NCBI RefSeq assembly: GCF_033439725.1
Contig: NW_026944392.1
Span: forward strand, 186,001-250,000
Direction of reading: 5' to 3'
Length of the DNA stretch: 64,000 nucleotides
Source of the DNA: Neurospora tetraspora
Lineage: Eukaryota > Ascomycota > Sordariomycetes > Sordariales > Sordariaceae
The notes under the pieces are model-generated. The model saw nothing but the letters and a program-made list of their open reading frames with translations, was not told the DNA's origin and searched no databases. Position 1 is the first letter of the stretch. Each line of letters begins with the position of its first letter. Below, piece after piece: positions 55,666-64,000 of the stretch. The translations under genes were made by a program, and so were the position numbers.

Positions 55666-57411
55666 TCACCAGCTTGGAAACAGCGACAAGCCCCTGAGTC
55701 TACGACTCAACTCCACTAGATTCTCCTCCACCTCGTCCGAGATCACCGACTTGAACGCATGATTCTTGCGAAGGTCGATGTCATTCAAGAGGTAGCAAGT
55801 AGCACTGGTGCCTCCCTCGGCAGAGGTATCCAACACAGTCTCCGCAAGCCATTTTCTCTGATACGTTATTCTCTGAGAATAACCGTGACCTCCAATTTCG
55901 CCTCTGATCAGGTCCTGGGACTCCACCCGGAAGGCAATCTCAACACTCTCAAGCTTTGGCATGCAAAGCATGCCGCGTGACACACTGACAGCTAGATCGT
56001 TGAGCTCCTTTGGGTCTCGTGATAGAAACCGATCGATTGTAAGACCTCGTCCGAGCGATTGTTCTCGGAGCCCTGACGACGGTGATAAGAACTAGCTACA
56101 ACCGTCTGTGTAGAGCGTCGACTCGATCTTTACCTCTCGCAGGTGTGGCCAAAATGGTGGCTGGTATTGGCTCGTCGCAGGACTGGCTTTCTTCAAACTG
56201 ACTCCGACGCGTCCATTCGTGAGCTCCTTGGGGTAGAAAAGGTCAGGATGGACCGCGAATAGCCCGGTGACGTGGAGGACACTGAGCTGTTGACTAAGCT
56301 GTCTCACTGCCGAGTTGAAACGGGGACTGTGGTCGTCCTCGCCGCTTTTATTGCTCACATGGGTCGTAGCCATAGACGCTAAGTATTTGCTGGGAAGTTG
56401 GTTAAAGGTACGGAAGCCAAACGGACCGACGTGGAGGTATAGCTCGGTCAAGTTGGTAGCCAATGGGCCCGTCAGGGTATGGAATGTCTCTGAAAGTTCG
56501 TGAAGTTAGCAAATGATCACCAACAAAGCTCAAATTCTCCCGATGGGACCAAGGCTGTTATGTACCTGTGAACAAACGGTCCCGAAATTGTTCCTTGCCG
56601 AGAAAGTCAAACATCTCATACGAGAGTTTGTCAACCGATGGCAGCTTGGCCATCAACGGTTGCAAGATCCATGCCGGAGGTACCTGGTTGCCCCTGCCTG
56701 ATTGCCTGAATCGCCGGGGGCTACGTCCCTTGTCCAATGCCTGATCGAAAACGATTTTCAGGGAGGTAACTGCCGGAGCGAGTGGAAGCCTCGTTGCCGC
56801 CTGAGGAAATGTAAAGGCGTTCTCGTCGCACTCGGGATCCCAATGTCCAATCCCGACGATACTGACCGTTAGGGCTAATGGCCGCCTCTTGATCTCTCCC
56901 AGGTCGGTGGACTGTTATTCATTTGTTAGATGGCATAACTTGCGACAACAAAGATACCTCTACGAGATAAGGTATGGGGACGGAGGGGTTGCGGGCTGCT
57001 TACCCATATGTCGTTAATGACTGTGAAAAATTCCCTGAACTCATAGAATAGCCTTAGCTGGCCGTCGCGAACGAAGTCCGTCATGCTCTGCTGGCCTTGG
57101 AATGCGAGATATGTTGTGTACGTAAAACTCCTGACCGAGTCTCGACGATTCTCGTTGCTTTCTCCTTCCAGGATGGTTTTGAAGAAGGACAACTGGAAAG
57201 CGCCGGAGCCGATGCTGTCGATTGTGTTGAAAAGCCGCCGTTCTACAGCACGCCGCCACCCCTTGGAAACGGTACTAAACTCGCTCAATCTCCTTGGGGA
57301 AGATTCGAGTTTCCGTCGCTTGGAACTTGCGGTCTGCCTCAGTGGCAATTCGAGATCCTGCGGAAATGCTTCGACGATTGCGTCGATAATCTCCTGGGGT
57401 AGTCGATCCAT
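55666..57411 (-). CDS. F-box family member F with one in-frame TAG
   Basis: Three exons (57004-57411, 56566-56911, 55666-56489), introns 92 and 76 nt, phases 0 and 1 as in C. Begins MDRLPQEIIDAIVEAFPQDL; second F-box half FSTVSKGWRRAVERRLFNTI. Exon 2: LPLAPAVTSLKIVFDQALDK, VPPAWILQPLMAKLPS. Exon 3: TNLTELYLHVGPFGFR, RQLSQQLSVLHVTGLFAVHP, HLREVKIESTLYTDGCS, then TAG (56092-56094), then 141 open codons: FLSPSSGLREQS, NDLAVSVSRGMLCMPKLESV and a normal end LVELSRRLRGLSLFPSW. The TAG is the only lesion seen and aligns with TGG in E. Either the protein ends there (about 383 aa), or UAG is changed to UGG by A-to-I editing in sexual tissue, giving about 525 aa. Confidence 0.7.
56078..56106 (-). other. 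Hairpin with TAG in its loop (F-box member F)
   Basis: On the minus strand GACGGT (56101-56106) pairs with ACCGTC (56078-56083); the 17-nt loop holds the in-frame TAG (56092-56094), preceded by C and with T as its own first base, so the A has a U 5' neighbour as fungal A-to-I editing prefers. Confidence 0.5.
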
Positions 57412-57834
57412 GGTGGAAATGACGGGAGGTAAGCAGTACTGATGGAGTTGGAAGGCGATGACGGACGAAGGGGCTGTATTCCTGTGATGCTATGAAGAGA
57501 GGCAAAGAGAGAAAGAGGAAGGTGGCAGTGTGGAGGGGTGAAATAGGCACCCAAGTGAAGGCATAGAGGCACGTGACAGGGCCCCCCTCAACAAATGGTG
57601 ACAGGAAGAGGGATTGAGGCACCGGAAAACCAACGTGCGAAGCTCTCGACGCGCACCTACCACATTTACCCCAGGTGTGACGGCTGGCACCAAGTGCCAT
57701 GTGCCGTCAAGCTTCTCATGCACGGGTGGCTCGGGTTCTGGCTCTGTGAGAGGCCCCTATGTCCAGATCACGGTGTTAAAGGAATAAAAACGAAAGGGAC
57801 ACGTATATAGAGGTGTGAAGCAGCAAGAGGAACG
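57412..57834. other. Promoter side of F-box member F
   Basis: About 420 bases; no gene recognised. Confidence 0.45.
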
Positions 57835-58127
57835 GTCTCGGTCTCTCAAGAATGAGAGGTGATTAGTGGTACACGAAGGCAGATGTATTAATAGTGAGGA
57901 TGCTATGAGGATCATGAAGCGCAGATATATGACTCTGTTGTGTCTGACGAACTCGTCGCTTGATATGAACACCAAAAGATTTGTCCCTTTAATTGGGGAC
58001 GGAAACACGTAAACACAAAGCAGAAGCAAAACACCAAGCCAAAAAGAAAACAACAACACGCAAAACCAAACTCCAGTCACTCCCGTCACCTCATACCAAA
58101 GTCATCTCACCGCCGGCTCCCTAGAGG
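57835..58127. repeat. Diverged copy of the laccase 3' flank
   Basis: Direct-repeat partner of 62050-62310. The best block is CAGAAGCAAAACACCAAGCC followed by AAAA(A/G)GAAA, CAACAACACGCAAAACCAAA, then CCGGCTCCCTAG; weaker similarity extends left (TCTCAAGAATGAGAGG, AGATATATGACTCTGTTGTG). The right end includes what would be the last codons of the laccase. Confidence 0.75.
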
Positions 58128-58192
58128 TACCTACCTCTAGGTACATACGTACATCCAATGAACAATAATAGAATCCGGCCACAATTTAGTAC

Positions 58193-58775
58193 CTAGTATG
58201 GAAACATAGAACGGCCATTGAGCCTGTGGTTGAGCTCCACAAGATTGTTGTGCACCTCCTCCGACCCAACCCATTTGAAGTCATCCGCCTTATCCAGAAA
58301 CGCCTCGTTGAGGAGATACCTCGTTACACCACATCCTCCACTATGAACATCCAAGTCGGCATCCGCCAACCACTCCCTCTCATACCTCAACACTTCGCAA
58401 AGTCTTGACGGGACCTTCGCCCCTCTCTCGTCCTTAACCGCCTTCACCGATTGGATACGAAAAGCAATCGAAAGATTCTGAAGCTTCGGCATCCGAAGCA
58501 TAGCCCTTAACATACCCAACACGAGTCGGTTGAAGTCTAGGCGCATTCTCCAGCAAGCGGTCAATGATAAAATCTTTGCGAAGCGGCGAAGGTGGGAGGT
58601 ACTAAGTCCCATCACCTGTTGCCAGGGTGGATTCTATCTTGATGTCATGGAGATTCCTCCAGAGTGGTGGCCCAGTTGTGGTGGTAGGGTCGGATATTGT
58701 GTTGTTAGGCCTAGATCAACTGCAAAGGGGTAACGATGGAAACCAAGGAATGAGGAATGAGAAACGTACCTGTAT
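58193..58775 (-). pseudogene. F-box family member G, 3' fragment cut by a hAT transposon
   Basis: Only exon-3-type sequence plus one intron remain. From 58775: a donor GTACGT like that after exon 2 of F, an intron ending TTGCAG near 58734, then PPLWRNLHDIKIESTL, TAG (58602-58604), YLPPSPLRKDFIIDRLLENA, a phase change, and RLVLGMLRAMLRMPKLQNLS ... LVELNHRLNGRSMFPY to the stop at 58193. The leucine-rich start of exon 3 and all of exons 1-2 are missing. A hAT element begins 20 bp beyond. It is a dead fragment but keeps the TAG shared with A and F. Confidence 0.7.
58590..58617 (-). other. Hairpin with TAG in its loop (F-box member G)
   Basis: On the minus strand TGGGA (58607-58611) pairs with TCCCA (58593-58597) around a 9-nt loop CTTAGTACC holding TAG; an outer AGG/CCT adds three pairs. 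Confidence 0.5.
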
Positions 58776-58803
58776 ATAGAAGTGTACAACTTAAAGGCTA
58801 ATG

Positions 58804-61800
58804 TAGCGATGAGGATAATTCAAGTTCAATCAAACAAGAGTTTAAAGTTGATTGAGTGGGTTAAGTAATCGAATTCAATTAATTAATTGCTTAATTAATT
58901 AAATAATTGAAGTCGCGAAATTATAATTTTTAGTACTTTTGAACCGTAATCTCTTAATTCTTTATATCTACAGCCTCCCCAAACCTCCCTCTACCTCTCT
59001 AGACCTCCTTATACCTCTCTAAACCTCCCTATACCCCCATACAGAACCTTATCGTCGTCAATTGTCATCCATATCCTCCCTATCGAACTCAATAGACAAC
59101 TAGAATTTTACAATCTTAATAATATTAATAGAGTTAGCTACTAAGCAGTGCCTCTAGTCCGATATAGTTAATTTAGCGCTACTAAAAGAGCGTTTACAAT
59201 TATCTACTATGGAAAGTATAGAGTAGAGGTTAAATACTATATATAATAAGCGGAGGTAGATACTTTCATTTGCCTTCTACTACCCTAATATATTATTAAT
59301 AGCGTATATTTCGATATTGAGGTAGCGGTATAGCTTATCCTCCTTCTTTAGCTATAACGGGTAAGTATTGTAGAAATCAAAGTCGATAAACCAATCTTCG
59401 TTAGCTCGCCTTGCTTATTAACTATTAGTATTAATTAGCAGGTCTTCGATTAAATGGTTAGCGTAATTTTTGTTATATATAATTTGGAAGTCGGCGATAA
59501 TCGAATTGTATTTTTTATTATTGAAATACTTAGCTACTTATTTATTTCGATAATTAGGGTAGAGGATATAATAAATTTAATATATTGTGTACTCCTTTAT
59601 CAAATCCCTATATTTTACTAATTTGGCAACAATTCTATTAAATATTAAACCGATACACTTTATACCCTTATTAATTATATTATTATTATAATTAATAGGG
59701 GAATTATTATTATAAGAAGAGGAGGATTGGAATTAAAAAGAGAGTTTAATTTGAAAAGTACGTATATAACGCCGCTAGGTATTAAAAACTATAATATTAA
59801 ATTTTAGGATATTTGGACTTTTAAAAGTATTAAAAGTAATTTTCCCGTTAAATGGAATACGCTTTTCTTTAAAAATTTTAATAAAGCGGTAAAAACTAGG
59901 AATCATAATTAAAAAGAGGGGTCTTCGCTTTTTAAATTTCTTAATAAGGTTTTTAAAGTGCCCTATTATATTTATAATAGCGCTAAGAATAGCCAAATTA
60001 TTACTATTTAACTAGTCGTCTTTAGGGAGCCATTTAAAGGGGTTAAGATAGGTAACGGTCTCGCTAATATAATAATCAATATATTTACGTAACTGCTAAG
60101 TGCAATATATTATACGATAATTTAAATTCTAATGAGTTACGTTATTGAAAATTACGTTAATAATTAGAGAGAATTCCTTATTATCTATATGTATATTTAA
60201 AAGGGGGTCGAAATCGTCGTTAAAATTAGAATAATAGCTGAACTAAATAATTTCTTAAAATTTCGCCCGCTTTTAAGAGCTTCGACGGATAAATTGTACA
60301 ATATTATAAAACTTTCTAACCGGCCCCTTTTTATGCTACTCTCGGATAATAGGATTTTTTTAAATAATAAATAAACGAATAAAAGGATAGTCGACGTCGG
60401 AGGTAGCTGCCCTACTCAATTTTATAGTAGCTTTTACCTTTAAATTTAAAATATAGCCGAAGTAGCGAAGGCGGCGATAAGGTAGTTCGATATCGAATTA
60501 TTTATAGGTTATAGTAGGGTATAGTCTTTTAAGAACGTAACAAATATAGCGATTATTAGAATCGATATTATTATATTAAAATTAACCGATTTCATCGTTC
60601 TTAAATTTATATAATTTAATAATTTAAAGGATTGAAGCTGCTAAATTATTGTTGCTATAATTACTATAGATTTTAAAGAGACTAAGTAGGTCGTTTTTGA
60701 GTATTCTAGAAATATGTATATAATAAATAAAAATTGAGAGGACGGTAAGGTTATTAAGAGAAGTTTGGAAATCGAATAAAATATACTTTTAAAAATACAT
60801 ATTAGCTAGCCGAATTTTAAAACGTTCATAATATTATGTATATTTATTTTTGAATTATACCTTTATTATAAAACGCGATTTTTATAGCAATTTACTTCCT
60901 ATAATACGGTCTATTAATTTTAATAGGGATTAAAATGCTTTGTTTTCGATGAAGGAGTATAGGAGGCGTGCGCTAATAATTATATTTACTATTAGTTCGC
61001 GAAAAATTTCGCTAATAGGTTTGATAATAGGGGTGTTCGATGAAGTAAATTATTCGGCAACCGATCTTGTCTTTTTAAATTCGGGTTAGTTTGTAAAATT
61101 ATCATTAGATGTCTCCCTAATAGAATATACGCGGCGGAGGTAGAAGAAAAACGAATTAGTAGCGAAGAGGGTAAAAATTTTTTATTAATAATTATAACAT
61201 TATTAATTATCGAATTGATAATTACCCGATACTTTAATTAAATACGTACTATATTCGCCGATTTAGGAAGTTCTTTTAGAAAGTTTTACTAATTAATTCT
61301 CTAAATTATATTAATCCTCGTTATTAATTACTTTTAGTATATTAATAATAGCTTTAAATAAGTCGTTCGGGTAGATATTTTTCAAAAGTTATATTTATCG
61401 CGCAATAGGGATACGACGCTTCCTATCGAAAATTTCGATCGTAATAACGTATACGGGCGAATTATTAAGAAAAACGTTCGGCGCGGTAATTATAGTAGAC
61501 GAGGTATTAGGGTATTTGACGACGGGTATTGTAATAGTGGCGGCGATAGTATTAATAACGTTAAGTAGAAGTTAATATTAATTTGTAATAAGGGAGAGGG
61601 AAATTAATAGGTATTACAAACGATTGAGTATAATTGAATATAATAGGGATTAATTTAGAGGCGAACTAACTAATAAGGTAGAAGGTTAGCGATATAATTT
61701 TAAAAAGTACTAAAAATACGAATAAAGTACTAGAAATACGAATAGTTCTAAACACTAAAAAATTCGAAATGCGGGTAGGTTTGAGCGCTAGGCAGTTATG

Positions 61801-62044
61801 CTAGTATTTGTATACATTTAGCTAGTTGGGGGTAGCCTGATAGTAGTAATTTTTAGGGGTAAAAAAGTATTAGTTTTGCTAGCTTGAACCCTAACCCTAG
61901 GATTTTGCCGGGCGGCCAATTAAGGTTAATTAAATTAACGACTTGTAATTAATTGGTTAATTTGAGGGGAGGCCTCGATTTGATTGATTGTATTTGCTTG
62001 ATTGCTTGAACTTGGCTTGGCAACTTGAGTTATCCTCATCGCTG
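58804..62044 (-). mobile_element. RIP-degraded hAT transposon
   Basis: A 3241-bp element. The ends TAGCGATGAGGATAATTCAA (58804) and the inverse of CAGCGATGAGGATAACTCAA (to 62044) match, with the first base changed C to T on the left. Flanking 8-bp duplications are GGCTAATG (58796-58803) and GGCTAATA (62045-62052), as expected for hAT. On the minus strand around 59035-59195 the C-terminal dimerisation (hATC) signature is readable: RSFSSAKLTISD, RHCLVANSINIIKIVKF, LSIEFDRED. The rest of the interior is extremely AT-rich with stops in all frames, the mark of heavy RIP. It is inactive. Confidence 0.88.
58975..59040. repeat. CT-rich tandem repeat inside the hAT element
   Basis: Degenerate units like ACCTCCCTATACCTCTCTAA, three to four copies. 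Confidence 0.7.
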
Positions 62045-62049
62045 GGCTA

Positions 62050-62310
62050 ATAGTCAGGCTATCTCAAGGATCAGACGTTGATCTGTGGTAGATAATGGTA
62101 GAGCTACTGGGCGTGAAATTGAGAGGAGAACGATGAAGCTGAGGCGTACGGGCAGATATATAACCCCGTGTCTGTTGAATTCGTTGCTTGACACTCTAAG
62201 ACAAAACAGAAGCAAAACACCAAGCCAAAAGGAAACAACAACACGCAAAACCAAACTCTTACCATCCCATTACCCCCCTACCAAAGCCTTCTCACAGCCG
62301 GCTCCCTAGC
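62050..62310. repeat. Laccase 3' flank, second copy of the direct repeat
   Basis: Matches 57835-58127. Here it is joined to the real laccase 3' end, so this is probably the source copy. Confidence 0.75.
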
Positions 62311-64000
62311 TTCCAAGCCCACCTCCCTAAAGTTGAACCCATCCCTAACCAGCCTCACCCCCTCACCATCCCCCAACCCCCTCTTCAGCCCCGAATCCAC
62401 CTTGGGCAAATACGGACTCTGAGGCTGATACGTTCGCCACGCCTCACAATTCGGCTCCATTTGATCCAGCTTCATCAACTGCTTGATCTCGCTCTTCCTC
62501 TCCAAAAACTGGATCCCCAATCCCATCGCCACATGCCAGCCGATATGACAATGCATCAACCACAACCCCGGGTTATCCGTCTTGTAGGCCATCACCAGCC
62601 ATCCCCCACCTGGTATTTGCACGACGTCGCGGCGGATGGGGTTGTTGAAGTTGAGTTGGTTGAGCATAGTGCTGGCGGAGAACGTACCGGTGCCAATGCC
62701 GAGAGTGAGGAAGTCGTGCCCGTGTAAGTGGATGGGGTGCGGAAGGGCAAAGTCGTTTTGAAGCACCCAGAAGGTCCAGGTGTCTGCGGAGGGAACCTCG
62801 ACGAGGTTGATGGCTGCGGGGAAGGAGTTGTTCCCTTCGAGGATGTATTCGAGCACGGGATGGTCCCATTCGACGACGATGGGGGTGTTGCGGATCCGCC
62901 ACTCAAAGACCTGGCCCTGGGGCTTGGTGGGAGTGTTGAGGGAGATAGGAAGAGTGGAAGGGGCAAAGAGGGAGGAGGAGATGGTGCGCTTGACGATGGG
63001 CGCAAAGCCGGATTCGCCTGCACAGGCGGCCGTTACGGGTGTGCCCTTGTTGGTGGGTAGGGCGGTGCTACTGGCGCCGGAGTATTGGATGATGGCGGCG
63101 GGGAACTTGTTCTGGCTGGTGCCGCAGTTGCCGGCGGCCTCAAGCGTGGCATTGAGCCAGTAGTTGCCAACTGCCTGGTTGGCTTCAACGATGACATCGT
63201 AACGCTGCCCGACGGCCATGAAGAGCTTGCTGCGAACCACGGGTGTGATGGGGACGAGATCGGTGGAGATGACGGTGAAGTTGTGGCCGACGAGCGAGAT
63301 GGTGAAGGAGTTGTCCACGCTGGCGTTGATGAGACGCAGCAGATGCTTTTTTCCGGGGGTAAGAACCAGCCGATCGTACGAACCGCCGGATCCAGTTGGG
63401 TTAATGCTCTTTCCGCGGAAGGTTATGGTGCTGCTGTCAGGTGGAGGACCGTTCTGGACAAGCTCAGCAACATAATGAAGACGATCCGCGGTTTGGCGGT
63501 AGTAGTCCTGGATCATGTACGGGCCGAGGTCAATGTCATAGTTGGCGGAAGCAGGTCCGTTGACGATGAGTGCTCCTACCACTCCGTTACCGTACTGGTT
63601 GGAGTAGTGGCTATGGTACCTGTTTAAAGGTCAGTCAGCCGGTCGATATATGGAGAAAAATGCTTGCCTTACCAAGAAGTGCCATATTGGGTGACATGGA
63701 AGGTGTAGCTTTTCATGGAACCTGGTGGAATTGGACATTCTGTGACACCATTTGCTCCGTCCTGGTTACCCTCACCAAACTGTCTGATGCCATGCCAGTG
63801 GATGGAAGTTCTGGGATATCGTCAGACGAGCTTCTAAAACTGGCTCATTGGACACACTCACCCGTTGTGTTGCAGATCGTTATACACGTTCACTTGGATG
63901 TAGTCTCCCCAATCTTTCAAAATCTGTCAGTGTCTGCTATCCTCGCGGAAACCCAGCCATCACTAACCAGCCGTGATTGTTGGTCCAGGAAACTGGTCTG
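62278..64000 (-). CDS. Secreted multicopper laccase, 5' end beyond the window
   Basis: Laccases oxidise phenols and reduce oxygen to water with four copper ions, outside the cell. Exons visible: 63968-64000 (continuing out), 63862-63913, 63673-63810 and 62278-63619; introns of 51-54 nt. Copper signatures are in order: HWHG in TSIHWHGIRQ (L1), WYHSHYSNQYGNGVVGALIV (L2), HPIHLHGHDF (L3) and HCHIGWHVAMGLGIQF (L4, with the type 1 copper Cys and axial Leu). The C-terminus has the ascomycete plug site DSGL followed by Lys-Arg and a longer than usual tail (about 36 residues, ending REPAVRRLW). In N. crassa laccase the tail after DSGL is removed on maturation. The signal peptide lies outside the window. 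Confidence 0.95.

Noticed and set aside
56092-56160. Short intron that would remove the TAG of F-box member F (GTAAAG to CTAG)
   Set aside because: It would delete the conserved KIEST block, has no branch site, and members A and G have no matching donor.
1-64000. CRISPR arrays, operons, ribosome binding sites
   Set aside because: The window is eukaryotic (spliceosomal introns throughout); no spaced direct-repeat array was seen.

Overview
The window is from a filamentous ascomycete, most likely Sordariaceae (Neurospora or a close relative). Evidence: short spliceosomal introns (50-120 nt) with GTRNGT donors and CTAAC branch sites; a large-subunit catalase that matches, as I recall it, Neurospora crassa CAT-1 almost residue for residue and in length (736 aa); and AT-rich transposon copies whose differences are mostly C-to-T/G-to-A, as left by repeat-induced point mutation (RIP). 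It is one nuclear chromosomal segment; genes lie on both strands and are mostly unrelated in function.

Layout. 0.5-6 kb: an unknown gene, two tandem small secreted six-cysteine paralogs, a tRNA-Ser(AGA), and a small broken gene with a 29-G run. 6.4-13 kb: an acidic low-complexity protein, a DUF1308 (C7orf25-like) protein, and a nuclease-like protein with a PD-(D/E)XK-type motif and internal repeats. 14.4-17.6 kb: a RIP-degraded DNA transposon with 93-bp inverted ends and TA target duplications. 18-28 kb: a membrane protein, a probable small gene, a SET protein with a leader, an M20 amidohydrolase, and cat-1 with a CRE-like site upstream. 30.3-32.9 kb: an unusual protein of about eleven Cys/His repeats plus a coiled coil. 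34-40 kb: the first F-box relic, a Gly/Gln-rich protein, and the mitochondrial pyruvate carrier subunit MPC1. 41-42 kb: a metallophosphoesterase.

45-59 kb holds a local F-box family. With the relic at 34 kb there are seven members, called A-G here: C and D are intact, the rest truncated or carrying lesions. They share the start MDKLPQE, two introns at matching places, and a leucine-rich C-terminal half. Repeats with inverted ends lie between B and C and between D and E (the latter with a nested MITE), and a 3.2-kb hAT transposon interrupts G. 62.3-64 kb is the 3' part of a secreted multicopper laccase, cut by the window end; its 3' flank is duplicated at 57.8-58.1 kb.

Most interesting: in F-box members A, F and G the same codon is TAG where member E has TGG (Trp) and D has TTG, the frame stays open beyond it, and each TAG can be drawn in a hairpin loop. 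UAG-to-UGG correction by A-to-I mRNA editing in sexual tissue is established for Neurospora and Fusarium, so these are good candidates for such edited sites; a shared old nonsense mutation or parallel RIP are the plain alternatives. No database search was possible; gene models rest on reading splice sites by eye.
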